Below, piece after piece: positions 8,601-15,623 of a stretch of DNA of 38,169 nucleotides. The translations under genes were made by a program, and so were the position numbers. The stretch lies in contig LNGC01000003.1 of NCBI GenBank assembly GCA_001587715.1, positions 1 to 38,169 of the forward strand, given 5' to 3'. Every line of letters starts with the position of its first letter. Position 1 is the stretch's first letter. This DNA is from Candidatus Methanofastidiosum methylothiophilum (GTDB taxonomy: Archaea; Methanobacteriota_B; Thermococci; Methanofastidiosales; Methanofastidiosaceae). A model generated the notes under the pieces. It worked only from the letters and a program-made list of their open reading frames with translations. It ran no database searches and was not told the DNA's origin.

Positions 8601-9186
8601 CTATCATTTCATTTAAATCAGAAAGCGTTAAACGTTCAACTTTAGAAGTTTCAGCTGATGTTCTAAATCCATCAAAGAAATGTAAAAATGGAACTCTTGA
8701 TTTTAATGTTGCGGCTTGGGCTATAAGTGCAGTGTCCATTACTTCCTGAACAGAGTTTGACGCTAGAAGGGCAAATCCAGTAGAACGTACCGCCATTACA
8801 TCCCCATGGTCACAAAAGATTGACAGAGCATGTGTTGCTAGAGTCCTAGCACTTACATGAAAAACAGTAGAGGTAAGCTCCCCAGCAATTTTATACATGT
8901 TGGGGATCATTAAAAGAAGTCCTTGAGCTGCGGTAAAGGTAGTAGTAAGTGCACCTTTCTGCAAAGAACCGTGAACAGTACCAGATGCCCCACCTTCACT
9001 TTGCATCTCAGTTACACTAGGAACTGTACCCCATATATTGGGCTCCCCTTCGGATGCCCACTGGTCAGATAACTCCCCCATTGTTGAAGAAGGAGTTATA
9101 GGATATATTGACATTACTTCATTAACATGATAAGCTACATATGCAGCAGCTTCATTTCCATCAATAGTAACCATCTGCCTTTTCAT
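5617..9186 (-). CDS. nifJ: Single-chain pyruvate:ferredoxin (flavodoxin) oxidoreductase
   Basis: A 1189-residue enzyme that converts pyruvate, CoA and oxidised ferredoxin to acetyl-CoA, CO2 and reduced ferredoxin. All domains of the homodimeric type are fused in one chain. The N-terminal pyrimidine-binding domain has YPITPSSTMGE near the start. A transketolase-C-like domain, the gamma domain and the EKR linker follow. Two 4Fe-4S motifs lie at about residues 695-706 (CIQCGKCTFVCP) and 750-760 (CTGCKLCYETCP). The TPP domain has GACSGCGQTPY near 823 and GDGWAYDIGYGG near 975. Length fits NifJ (about 1170-1200). Most archaea use a four-subunit PFOR instead, so the gene may have come from bacteria. 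The ATG at 9186 follows GGTGA by seven bases. A TATA-like element lies at 9234-9245. Confidence 0.97.
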   Translation of the reverse strand: MKRQMVTIDGNEAAAYVAYHVNEVMSIYPITPSSTMGELSDQWASEGEPNIWGTVPSVTEMQSEGGASGTVHGSLQKGALTTTFTAAQGLLLMIPNMYKIAGELTSTVFHVSARTLATHALSIFCDHGDVMAVRSTGFALLASNSVQEVMDTALIAQAATLKSRVPFLHFFDGFRTSAETSKVERLTLSDLNEMIDEDLVRAHRARALSPDNPVIRGTSHNPDTFFQARETINPYYNSCPDLVQEAMDKFAKIVGRQYKLFQYEGVPDAERIIIIMGSGAETVEETVNYLNKKGEKVGVLKVRLFRPFSLKHFISSLPLSVKSIAVLDRTKEPGALGEPLYLDITTALSSAFSNGMLKMEKMPKIIGGIYGLSSKEFKPSMAKAVFDELKKPNPKNRFTVGINDDVTHQSLDYDPNFFVEPENRTRAVFFGLGADGTVSANKSSIKIIGEETDNYAQGFFYYDSKKAGSLTISHLRFGPDPIRSPYLIDKANFVACHQCSFLDKYDMLNVAEKNSIFLLNSPYPKEEVWDQLPRNVQQEIIDKKIKFYTIDAYDIAKDIGLGVRINTIMQTCFFALSNVIPKEDAIKSIKKFTEKTYGLKGEKILKMNYEAIDKAIDNLYEVKVPGKVTSNFYLKSSMPEEAPAYVKNAISKMVIGKGDELPVSAFPHDGTYPTGTTKWEKRNISLDVPVWDPETCIQCGKCTFVCPHAVIRAKVYSKNSLKGAPASFKHVEAKFSQFKDFIYTVQASPEDCTGCKLCYETCPAKNKQDPKLKAVNMEFKDPILDREKENWNFFESIPYVDREKLNVTTVKDIQLLEPLFEFSGACSGCGQTPYVKLMTQLFGDRAVIANATGCSSIYGGNLPTTPYTTNKDGRGPTWSNSLFEDTAEFGLGMRLALDKQKEYAMELVEKLTDDLGKDLVYELKNTNQDTETGINKQREMVKLLKAKLKSMQKPEAKDLLSLADSLVKKSVWILGGDGWAYDIGYGGLDHVLALGKNVNILVLDTEVYSNTGGQMSKATPLGAVAKFAMGGKPTPKKDLAMMAMIYGNVYVARVAFGANNAQTVKAFLEAEAYEGTSIIIAYAHCINQGYDLIHGPDQQKAAVQSGYWPLMRYNPNLEKEGKNPLQLDSGKPSITLDKYIYNETRFKILLRSKPEVAKKLLDESQKQVLQRWNFYKYWSEMPQPKEEEK

Positions 9187-9233
9187 AATATATTCACCAT
9201 CAACGTAATAGTGTGTATAGGAACTAAAAAAAA

Positions 9234-9245
9234 TTAAAATATAAG
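9234..9245 (-). promoter_or_regulatory. Putative TATA box of PFOR
   Basis: On the minus strand this reads CTTATATTTTAA. It predicts a TSS near 9217 and a leader of about 30 bases containing the GGTGA site. The rest of the 113-base gap (9187-9299) is T-rich on the minus strand, consistent with a terminator for the nitroreductase gene at 9264-9295. Confidence 0.4.
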
Positions 9246-9299
9246 GTTATCCCATAAAGTCTTTTCCAAAAAAATAATTTAAAAATAAGAAATAATTCA

Positions 9300-9809
9300 T
9301 TACCATTTATTGTATCTGATTCTGTCCTCTTTGAATCTTGTGGCAGGTTTTGGTATTTCTACGGGGTATCCCATTATGACAATAGAAAGTGGCGTTATCT
9401 TCTCAGGTATTCCAAGTAAAGCTCTAAACCCGCTTACCCTATCTTCTAGAGGATATATACCAGACCAAACAGCGCCTAATCCAAGGGCATGGGCCGCGAG
9501 TAAGATATTTTGAGTCGCAGCGGAGCAGTCCTGAACCCAAAATCCAGGGTACTTTTCCAAACTGGGGTCTCCGCAAATAACTATTGCAGCAGATGCCTCC
9601 TTCGCCATCGGAGCATATAGGCTTACATTCGGGACCTCTTCAAGGGTCTTTTTATCATCTATGACAACAAAATGCCATGGCTGTTGATTACCCGCCGAGG
9701 GCGCGCTCATGGCCGCTTCTAATAACTTGTCCATCATATCTTTTTGAATCTTCTTATCTGTAAATTTTCTTACACTTCTTCTTGTACGAATTGCATCAAG
9801 GGCTTCCAT
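9300..9809 (-). CDS. Nitroreductase-family FMN oxidoreductase
   Basis: A 169-residue protein of the nitroreductase fold, which uses FMN and NAD(P)H or another donor to reduce diverse substrates. The N-terminus has IRTRRSVRKFTDKKI, the FMN-phosphate-binding arginines and serine. SAPSAGNQQPWHFVV follows at about residues 35-50. AHALGLGAVWSGIYP near 105-120 marks the dimer and cofactor region, and IVIMGYPVEIP closes the fold. The start at 9809 is preceded by GGAGGAATTAG. It has its own promoter and lies upstream of PFOR on the same strand, with a 113-base gap. Substrate unknown. Some archaeal members of this length are linked to anaerobic redox balance, but nothing here fixes that. Confidence 0.92.
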   Translation of the reverse strand: MEALDAIRTRRSVRKFTDKKIQKDMMDKLLEAAMSAPSAGNQQPWHFVVIDDKKTLEEVPNVSLYAPMAKEASAAIVICGDPSLEKYPGFWVQDCSAATQNILLAAHALGLGAVWSGIYPLEDRVSGFRALLGIPEKITPLSIVIMGYPVEIPKPATRFKEDRIRYNKW

Positions 9810-9840
9810 CTAATTCCTCCATGATTATTTCTAATTCTAA

Positions 9841-9849
9841 AATTATAAA
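9841..9849 (-). promoter_or_regulatory. Putative TATA box of nitroreductase gene
   Basis: TTTATAATT on the minus strand, about 35 bases upstream of the start, gives a predicted TSS near 9820 and a leader carrying the GGAGG site. Confidence 0.45.
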
Positions 9850-9868
9850 CCTAATCCAATTAAAAAAC

Positions 9869-9884
9869 CGAAACGATTATAAAA
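9869..9884 (+). promoter_or_regulatory. BRE/TATA promoter of the DUF211 gene
   Basis: CGAAACGATTATAAAA has a good archaeal BRE (CGAAAC) followed by a TATA box. The TSS is predicted near 9905, eleven bases before the ATG at 9916. It is divergent from the nitroreductase promoter within the same 106-base gap. Confidence 0.55.
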
Positions 9885-9915
9885 GTCAGCATAATCCATA
9901 AGTTTAGGTAGAAGC

Positions 9916-10209
9916 ATGAGTTCAATTAGGGTTATAGTTCTCGATGTTTTAAAACCCCATAAACCAATACTTCCAGATTTTGCAAATAAGCTAGCAGAGA
10001 TACCGGGAATTATAGGTATTAATATTTCCGTTGTCGAGATAGATCAAAAAACTGAAACAATCAAACTTTCTATACAAGGGGACGCAATTGATTATGAGTT
10101 ATTAAAAGAAGAGATAGAAAAACTTGGTGGTACTGTTCACAGTATCGATAAAGTTGCCGCAGGTAAAAGAATTGTACCTGAAGTTGAAACTTTACAAGAC
10201 AGGTCTTAA
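9916..10209 (+). CDS. DUF211-family archaeal protein
   Basis: A 97-residue protein matching the DUF211 pattern: an N-terminal strand IRVIVLDVLKPHKP, then PGIIGINISVVEID and an alpha-beta repeat ending IEKLGGTVHSIDKVAAGKRIV. The family has a ferredoxin-like fold and is nearly confined to archaea. Its function is not established. The ATG follows TTTAGGTAG. The stop overlaps the convergent SRP19 gene by four bases. Its strong promoter suggests regular expression. No ligand residues can be assigned by eye. Confidence 0.85.
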   Translation: MSSIRVIVLDVLKPHKPILPDFANKLAEIPGIIGINISVVEIDQKTETIKLSIQGDAIDYELLKEEIEKLGGTVHSIDKVAAGKRIVPEVETLQDRS

Positions 10210-10496
10210 TTTCCGCCTCTATTTTTTCTTATCTCTTTTGATATTTTTCTAAGTATCTCATTTTTAGAGAACTTTTTTTCAACTATGAATCTTCCGAGAT
10301 TCCTTTCTTCTTGTCCTTGCTCCTTTGGGTATCTTGAGTTCTTCTCAATTTCGTGACTTATCCCAATAGAATCCAGAGCTTTTTTTATCTCATCAAATTT
10401 TGGGCGGTCTAATGCCAAATTTTTTGGAAGTTTCCTGCCTCCCTTCTTTGATAGATTTTTGTCAAGATAGGCTGGCCATACAATGTAACCCTTCAA
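10206..10496 (-). CDS. srp19: Signal recognition particle 19 kDa protein
   Basis: A 96-residue protein that binds SRP RNA and prepares it for SRP54 in co-translational targeting. The hallmark start YIVWPAYLD is present, followed by the conserved basic segment SKKGGRKLPKNLALDRP that contacts RNA tetraloops. The C-terminus is lysine/arginine-rich, as expected. Length is normal for archaeal SRP19. It is convergent with DUF211 and divergent from hypA, so probably transcribed alone. Confidence 0.93.
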   Translation of the reverse strand: MKGYIVWPAYLDKNLSKKGGRKLPKNLALDRPKFDEIKKALDSIGISHEIEKNSRYPKEQGQEERNLGRFIVEKKFSKNEILRKISKEIRKNRGGN

Positions 10497-10510
10497 AACA
10501 ATCCCCCTAA

Positions 10511-10522
10511 GCTTTTAAATAG
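10511..10522 (+). promoter_or_regulatory. Putative TATA box of hypA
   Basis: GCTTTTAAATAG predicts a TSS near 10542. The leader then contains GGTGA at 10550-10554, four bases before the ATG. Confidence 0.45.
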
Positions 10523-10558
10523 TCCATTAACAGAATATAAAAGTGTATTGGTGAGCCT

Positions 10559-10921
10559 ATGCATGAACTTTCCCTTGCTGATGGTATGCTGAAGACTGTA
10601 TTGGAAGCTGCACAAAAAGAAAAAGCCAAGAAAATAAAGTCAATTAAGCTAGAGATGGGTGAGATACTCCTAGTCAATAGTGAGCAGCTTACCTTCTGCT
10701 TTGATGTAATCTCAAAAGGAACAATTGCAGAAGATGCCAAACTCGATATAACATTTTTAAAACCAAGAGTTCATTGTAACAAATGTAATAAAGAATTCAA
10801 TATTAGTTCCGATAAAGATTTTCCGATACTTTCAATGATTTGTGAATGCGGCTCAAATGACGTCACAATTTTATCTGGTCGAGAGTTTAACATCAAGTCT
10901 ATTAAAATTGAAGAGGATTAA
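10559..10921 (+). CDS. hypA: Hydrogenase nickel incorporation protein HypA
   Basis: A 120-residue metallochaperone that delivers nickel to the large subunit of NiFe hydrogenases. The N-terminal MHELSLA holds the nickel-binding Met-His-Glu. The zinc-binding loop has a CxxC at 73/76 and a second pair at 95/97. The second pair is CxC (ICECGS) rather than the usual CPxC, one residue shorter. The gene implies a NiFe hydrogenase elsewhere in the genome; none is in this window and no other hyp gene is adjacent. The ATG follows GGTGA by four bases. Its last bases overlap the convergent aminotransferase gene. Confidence 0.93.
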   Translation: MHELSLADGMLKTVLEAAQKEKAKKIKSIKLEMGEILLVNSEQLTFCFDVISKGTIAEDAKLDITFLKPRVHCNKCNKEFNISSDKDFPILSMICECGSNDVTILSGREFNIKSIKIEED

Positions 10922-12084
10922 TTTTTAGAAAGAAACCTTTCGATCCTATCACAAGCTTCATTTATTTTTTCTTTTTTGAGAGGGTAGGCAAGTCTCACAA
11001 ATTCATCAGAGTATGGGCCAAAAGCAGCACCAGGAACTGATACAACTTTTTCTTCATTCAACAGCTTTTCAGAAAACTCTTCTGACTTCATTTTTGTTTG
11101 TGATATGTTCATAAATAGATAGAATGCACCTTCAGGTTTAATTGCACTTACTCCTTTCATCTCTTCAATTCTTTTCATAAGTAAATTTCTTCTATCTTCA
11201 AACTCATCCCGCATATGATTAACAAAATCCTGAGATCCTTTTAGGGCTTCCAAAGCACCAAATTGGGCAAATGTATTATTGCATACCGGACCGTACATGT
11301 GTAGCTTTAGCATTCTGTCAAATAGACTTTCATCCTTTGAGGATAGGTATCCAACTCTCCATCCTGTCATAGAATAGGTTTTAGAAAAAGAGTTAACTGT
11401 AATAACGTTGTTTTCCATACCATTAAGCGACGCCAAGCTTACATGTTTTTTGCCGTCATAGATAAGACTTTCATAAACTTCGTCAGATATTACTTTTAGA
11501 TTATATTCCATAATTATATCAGAAATCTTCTCCAAGTCTCTTTTTTTCATAACTGCTCCAGTTGGATTTGAAGGAGAATTCAGTATCAATAGTTCTGTTT
11601 TTTCAGTTATTTTTTCTTCTAGAAGGTCTGGATTTAAGATAAAGTTCTCATCTTCCTTACATTCAACCTCTATAGGATTTCCTCCAGAAAGTATAACTGT
11701 TGGGACATAAGCAACAAATGCAGGGGATGGAACAATGACACCATCTCCAGTCTTAATTGACGATTGAATTGCCAGGGCCAAGGCTTGCCCACCACCAACA
11801 GTTATCATAATTTCATTTTCAGATACATCGATGAAGTTTTGCTTTTTCATTTTTTCAGAAATGGCTTGCCTTAATTCTAAAAGTCCAGAATTAGGGGAAT
11901 AGTAAGTTTTTCCTTCTTTTAGGGCCTTAATTGAAGCTTCAACGATATGAGGGGGTGTATCGAAATCAGGCTCCCCAATCCCAAGACTTATTATCCCTTC
12001 CATACTCTGTGCAAGGTCAAATAATTTTCTGATACCTGATTTTGGAATCCTGTCTAGTGACGATGATATAGAATGTTCTGGCAT
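10918..12084 (-). CDS. PLP-dependent class I/II aminotransferase (aspartate aminotransferase-like)
   Basis: A 388-residue fold-type I aminotransferase. SLGIGEPDFDTPPHI is near residue 35. The substrate and PLP region includes NSPSNPTGAVM. The PLP lysine lies in SFSKTYSMTGWRVGYL, near residue 237. The late arginine that binds the carboxylate lies in FVRLAYP. Family members act on aspartate, aromatic amino acids, alanine or others, so the exact substrate is not fixed. The start at 12084 follows GGGAGAGGGT. It lies 11 bases after the RFC large-subunit stop on the same strand, so it is probably in that transcript although unrelated in job. Confidence 0.92.
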   Translation of the reverse strand: MPEHSISSSLDRIPKSGIRKLFDLAQSMEGIISLGIGEPDFDTPPHIVEASIKALKEGKTYYSPNSGLLELRQAISEKMKKQNFIDVSENEIMITVGGGQALALAIQSSIKTGDGVIVPSPAFVAYVPTVILSGGNPIEVECKEDENFILNPDLLEEKITEKTELLILNSPSNPTGAVMKKRDLEKISDIIMEYNLKVISDEVYESLIYDGKKHVSLASLNGMENNVITVNSFSKTYSMTGWRVGYLSSKDESLFDRMLKLHMYGPVCNNTFAQFGALEALKGSQDFVNHMRDEFEDRRNLLMKRIEEMKGVSAIKPEGAFYLFMNISQTKMKSEEFSEKLLNEEKVVSVPGAAFGPYSDEFVRLAYPLKKEKINEACDRIERFLSKN

Positions 12085-12095
12085 ACCCTCTCCCT

Positions 12096-13469
12096 CTAAA
12101 AGTCAAAAAGTGTTTTTTGTTGATTCTTTTGCTTATCCTCTTTCTGTTTTTCAGTTTCCTTTGAGAGTTCTTTTCCAGTAGCTTCTTTCTTGAATTCTAC
12201 CTTTTTTTGATTTTCTATTGGAACTAACTCAATTTTCTCCTTTTTTTCTGGCTGCTTTAAAAGCTCTTCTCTTGCCAATTCTATTTTTCTATAATTCTTG
12301 TCATCAATAAACTTAATCTCTTCCATATCAAATTCAAAAAAGTTTGATATAAGGGCCCCTTTTTTAGGATTAAGGAATAAAGCCGATATCATAGGTAGAT
12401 AAGTTCTTGCAACTTTTCTAGAACAATGACACTTTTTCCCAATCTTATCAAGGATTATCTTTTTTGTCTCCCTAGCCTTTTTTGAAGATCCTAAGACCTG
12501 AAAATATTTTGGGGGGGAGAATGGAATGTACCTTGAGTCAGTTACCCCGGCCACAGAAACACCACCTGTCATAAGGTCTGATGCATATTTCCACATGGAA
12601 TAATTTCTAGTATTAAAAGCCCTTTTCAAGTAGATATCTGAAGTTGATAGAAGTCTCATAGCTTCAAGTAGGTCTTTTCCTTTGTACGCCTTGGGAGTGT
12701 TTTCGTCAATCCAAAGAAGAAGCTCATCTGGTTTTTTATCAACATCAAAAAAGTCTTTTCTGACATCAATTGAGTTTGACATGTAAAGCTTTGACAAAGC
12801 CTCAAATATGGAAGCTTCTGTGTCCCTAGAGCCAACTAACTTCTCATCGCCTTTTACCAATTTGTTACCTAACGAATCAAGATCATTAATCGCTGCTCGC
12901 ATATCTCCTGTTGATTGTTCTGCTATCCTCATCAGAGTTTCATCCTCTACATGAATACCTTCGGCGACAACTATCTCTTTCAATCTGGCAAAGACAGTCC
13001 TGGATTGAAGTCTTTTGAACTGTACAAGTTTACAGTTGTCTCTTATAGACTGAGATACTTCCCAGTAGCTGTTTGCAGTAAGGATGATTGGATTTTGTGT
13101 ATTCTTTATTATCTCAAGTAATGCTTTTGACCCTCCAAAATCTTCCTTTCCGTGGATATTATCTGCCTCATCTAACAAGATTATTTTCTTGTATCCAAAA
13201 AGAGTTTTCGAAGTAGAGGCATTTCCAACTATTCTGTTTAGAACAGTCTGGTCTCTTTTATCGCTGGCATTTAGTTCTATTAAGTCATATCCAAGTTCTT
13301 TTGACAATACCTTTACTGTAGTAGTTTTGCCACTACCCGGGGGCCCATAAATTAGAAGCGCTTTTTTTTCTGTACCCCAGGTATTTATCCATGCTAGAAT
13401 ATCCTTTACTAGTGCCTGTTGACCTTTTATTTCAGAAAAATTTTTTGGAAAGTATTTCTCAACAAGCAT
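12096..13469 (-). CDS. rfcL: Replication factor C large subunit
   Basis: A 457-residue AAA+ clamp-loader subunit that, with RfcS, opens PCNA and loads it on primed DNA. The start is placed at ATG 13469 because the family begins at MLVEKYFPKN. The longer in-frame reading to 13559 would run back into rfcS. Walker A is GPPGSGKTT (42-50) and Walker B IILLDEAD (95-102), followed by the AAA lid and the C-terminal collar domain. A charged lysine/glutamate-rich tail ends in QQKTLFDF, a PCNA-interacting (PIP) box at the very end. No intein is present. It sits 7 bases after the rfcS stop, so the two subunits are co-transcribed. Confidence 0.95.
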   Translation of the reverse strand: MLVEKYFPKNFSEIKGQQALVKDILAWINTWGTEKKALLIYGPPGSGKTTTVKVLSKELGYDLIELNASDKRDQTVLNRIVGNASTSKTLFGYKKIILLDEADNIHGKEDFGGSKALLEIIKNTQNPIILTANSYWEVSQSIRDNCKLVQFKRLQSRTVFARLKEIVVAEGIHVEDETLMRIAEQSTGDMRAAINDLDSLGNKLVKGDEKLVGSRDTEASIFEALSKLYMSNSIDVRKDFFDVDKKPDELLLWIDENTPKAYKGKDLLEAMRLLSTSDIYLKRAFNTRNYSMWKYASDLMTGGVSVAGVTDSRYIPFSPPKYFQVLGSSKKARETKKIILDKIGKKCHCSRKVARTYLPMISALFLNPKKGALISNFFEFDMEEIKFIDDKNYRKIELAREELLKQPEKKEKIELVPIENQKKVEFKKEATGKELSKETEKQKEDKQKNQQKTLFDF

Positions 13470-13476
13470 ATTATCG

Positions 13477-14424
13477 TTATCCTGAAGAAAGATTGGCGAG
13501 AAGATATTCAAGCTGGATAAATTCATTTGCTCCCTGCACAAGCCTGAAATCCGCCTCACCTATCATCTCAACAATTCTAACTTTTTCCTTGTCAGAAACT
13601 TCTAAATTGAAAGTCTCTCTGTGCATCTGCATTATTATATCTTCACCAGACAATCCCTGCTCCAATAGAAGCGTCTGGAGTATTTTTCTTGATGAAATGA
13701 AATCGCCAGATAGGGCAACCTTCATCATGTTTTTTATTTCTTCAGGTTTAGCCCTTGATGAAACCTGATATACTAAACTTTCTGTTATTGAGTCTCCTAT
13801 ACCTGATGAGGACTGGAGAGCATTGATTGCCTTTCGCATATCTCCTTCAGATACATAGGCAATAGCATTAAGTCCATCTTCCTTAAGTTCAATATTTTCT
13901 GCTTCCGCTATCTTCTTAACCATTATTTTTACGGCATCAGTTGATAACGGGCCGAATCTGAATACTGCACATCTGGACTGTATCGGATCAATAATTCTTG
14001 ATGAGTAATTACATGAAAGAATGAACCTGCAGGTCGAAGTATATACCTCCATAGTTCTCCTCAAAGCATTTTGAGCATCTGAGGTAAGTGCATCAGACTC
14101 ATCTAGAAATATTATCTTGAAATCTCCACCTATTGGTTTAGTTCTTGCAAAGTCCTTTATTTTCTCTCTGACTACATTTATACCCCTCTCATCTGAGGCA
14201 TTCGTCTCTTGAAAATTCTGCTTCCAATAATCACCAAAAATCTCTTTCGCAAGAGCTATGGCTGCTGTAGTCTTTCCAACCCCTGGAGGGCCAGCAAATA
14301 GCAGGTGGGGCATTGATTTATTATCAACATAAGATTTAAGTCTTCTAATTATGGGGTCTCTCCCAACTATATCGTCAAGCTTCTGGGGCCTGTACTTCTC
14401 TGTCCAGGGTTTTTCAAACTCCAT
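13477..14424 (-). CDS. rfcS: Replication factor C small subunit
   Basis: A 315-residue AAA+ subunit, usually present in several copies per clamp loader. The start is set at ATG 14424 (MEFEKPWTEKYRP) because GTGAT lies just before it, whereas the in-frame ATG at 14442 has no ribosome site. A TATA-like element at 14454-14465 predicts a TSS near 14435, between the two. Walker A is AGPPGVGKTT (44-53), Walker B IIFLDESD (104-111), sensor 1 has LSCNY, and the SRC arginine-finger motif is at 150-152. No intein is present, though archaeal RfcS often carries one. Confidence 0.96.
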   Translation of the reverse strand: MEFEKPWTEKYRPQKLDDIVGRDPIIRRLKSYVDNKSMPHLLFAGPPGVGKTTAAIALAKEIFGDYWKQNFQETNASDERGINVVREKIKDFARTKPIGGDFKIIFLDESDALTSDAQNALRRTMEVYTSTCRFILSCNYSSRIIDPIQSRCAVFRFGPLSTDAVKIMVKKIAEAENIELKEDGLNAIAYVSEGDMRKAINALQSSSGIGDSITESLVYQVSSRAKPEEIKNMMKVALSGDFISSRKILQTLLLEQGLSGEDIIMQMHRETFNLEVSDKEKVRIVEMIGEADFRLVQGANEFIQLEYLLANLSSG

Positions 14425-14453
14425 TGAATCACAACCAATCATGTTAATTATCT

Positions 14454-14465
14454 AAAATATTTAAG
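14454..14465 (-). promoter_or_regulatory. Putative internal promoter before rfcS
   Basis: TTAAATATTTTA-like TATA element on the minus strand in the 43-base gap between the kinase and rfcS. It predicts a TSS near 14435 and would allow the clamp loader to be made apart from the upstream thyX genes. Confidence 0.4.
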
Positions 14466-14467
14466 TC

Positions 14468-15157
14468 TTATTGGATATTTTTGATAAGATCTCCTATATT
14501 TGAATTGGGTTTATACTCTTTTAAAAGTGTCTTAATGAAATCTTCTTGAAAATCAAAAATCTCCTTTATTCTCTCTCTGACAAGACAATCTGATAGGAAG
14601 CACATCGATAAAAAAGAGGTGACATTTTTTGGGCTATTTGATAAATGGGCCTTTTCAAAGTCAATTATGACATTTTTTTCCCCACAAATAATATGCTTTC
14701 CACCCTGAATTTGTCTATGGTTTATCCCAGCTCTATCTAGAACATTGCACTGCCTTGTAATATCAAAGATGTCCTCTCTATTGAACTTCCCCTCAATTAA
14801 TAGGTCTCCTTCGATATATTCCATTATGATGAAATTATCATCATATCCATATATCTTTGGCCCAACACCATGTCCATTGGCCTTAATTAAATAATAAACT
14901 TCTTTCTTCAGAGACCCTTTCCTTTCAGAGTCTGACCTTTCAATTTTAATTGATACTTTTTTATTTTCGTAATTACCCAAAAAAATAATTGATGTATTTC
15001 CTTTACCTATTGCCCGATCTAATCCAAGTTCAACTCTCCCAAAAGAGTAGATATTGCCGATACCTTTTTCAAAAAGAGATTTTTTCAGAGCCGATGCCCG
15101 CTCATGAGAAAACCTGGGGTAATCAATCGACCTTATGTCCTTTAAGGCAGTTTCCAT
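14468..15157 (-). CDS. Predicted archaeal Ser/Thr protein kinase (COG2112-like, RIO/ABC1-type fold)
   Basis: A 229-residue small kinase-like protein. A glycine-rich loop GKGNTSIIFLG lies at 51-61 and the ATP lysine at 71 in VSIKIERSD. The hinge is IIMEYIEG. A catalytic-loop candidate is INHRQIQGGKHII, and the metal-binding aspartate is in VIIDFEKAHLS, where DFE replaces DFG. This matches the archaeal COG2112 group of predicted kinases by my reading. The catalytic loop lacks a classic HRD, having NHRQIQGGK, so catalysis is not certain. The gene begins directly after the dCMP deaminase stop (15158), so it is in that operon. Substrate is unknown. Confidence 0.7.
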   Translation of the reverse strand: METALKDIRSIDYPRFSHERASALKKSLFEKGIGNIYSFGRVELGLDRAIGKGNTSIIFLGNYENKKVSIKIERSDSERKGSLKKEVYYLIKANGHGVGPKIYGYDDNFIIMEYIEGDLLIEGKFNREDIFDITRQCNVLDRAGINHRQIQGGKHIICGEKNVIIDFEKAHLSNSPKNVTSFLSMCFLSDCLVRERIKEIFDFQEDFIKTLLKEYKPNSNIGDLIKNIQ

Positions 15158-15610
15158 CTAATCAGTCAAGAGCAATTTTTTTACCCTGACGCCGGCATCC
15201 CTTATCATGCTCATTTTTATTTCGTTGTCAAGGTCATAATCTCTCCCATAAACTATTTCTTTTACACCTGCATTTATGAGAATTTTTGTACATGACATAC
15301 AAGGAAAATGAGTCGAGTAAACAGTTGAATTTTCGGTTGAAACACCATGTATTGCAGCTTGAATTATCGTGTTCTGTTCTGCATGAACCCCCCTACATAA
15401 GTGAGATTTCTCAAGAGAGCCAAGTGTCTGTCTAAGACACGTTTCTTCTGAGCAGTGAGGGAGGCCCCGAGGGGCACCATTGTAACCTGTAGAAATAATA
15501 TATCCTTCTTTAACTAATACTGCACCAACATGCTGTTTTATGCAGGTAGATCTTTTCTTAACTAACTCTGCAATACTCATAAAGTATGTGTCAATATCCA
15601 TCCTTGCCAT
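15158..15610 (-). CDS. dCMP deaminase (ComEB-type deoxycytidylate deaminase)
   Basis: A 150-residue zinc enzyme converting dCMP to dUMP, the substrate of ThyX. The zinc motif HAE is at 76-78 and PCMSC at 103-107. GYNGAPRGLPHC with downstream cysteines marks the dCMP-deaminase subgroup, which is often allosterically controlled by dCTP/dTTP. The start is placed at ATG 15610 because GTGAT lies four bases upstream. The longer frame to 15646 overlaps thyX by 23 bases and lacks a site. It lies 13 bases after the thyX stop and directly before the kinase. Together ThyX and this enzyme form a dCMP-to-dTMP route. Confidence 0.93.
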   Translation of the reverse strand: MARMDIDTYFMSIAELVKKRSTCIKQHVGAVLVKEGYIISTGYNGAPRGLPHCSEETCLRQTLGSLEKSHLCRGVHAEQNTIIQAAIHGVSTENSTVYSTHFPCMSCTKILINAGVKEIVYGRDYDLDNEIKMSMIRDAGVRVKKLLLTD

Positions 15611-15623
15611 AAAAATCACACTA

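Noticed and set aside
6410-9513. Several plus-strand open frames of 60-97 codons across the PFOR and nitroreductase region
   Set aside because: They lie opposite clear minus-strand enzymes, lack ribosome sites and read as reverse-frame shadows of those genes.
12096-14424. Inteins in the RFC genes
   Set aside because: Archaeal RFC genes often hold inteins, but both proteins are of normal length with Walker motifs unbroken.
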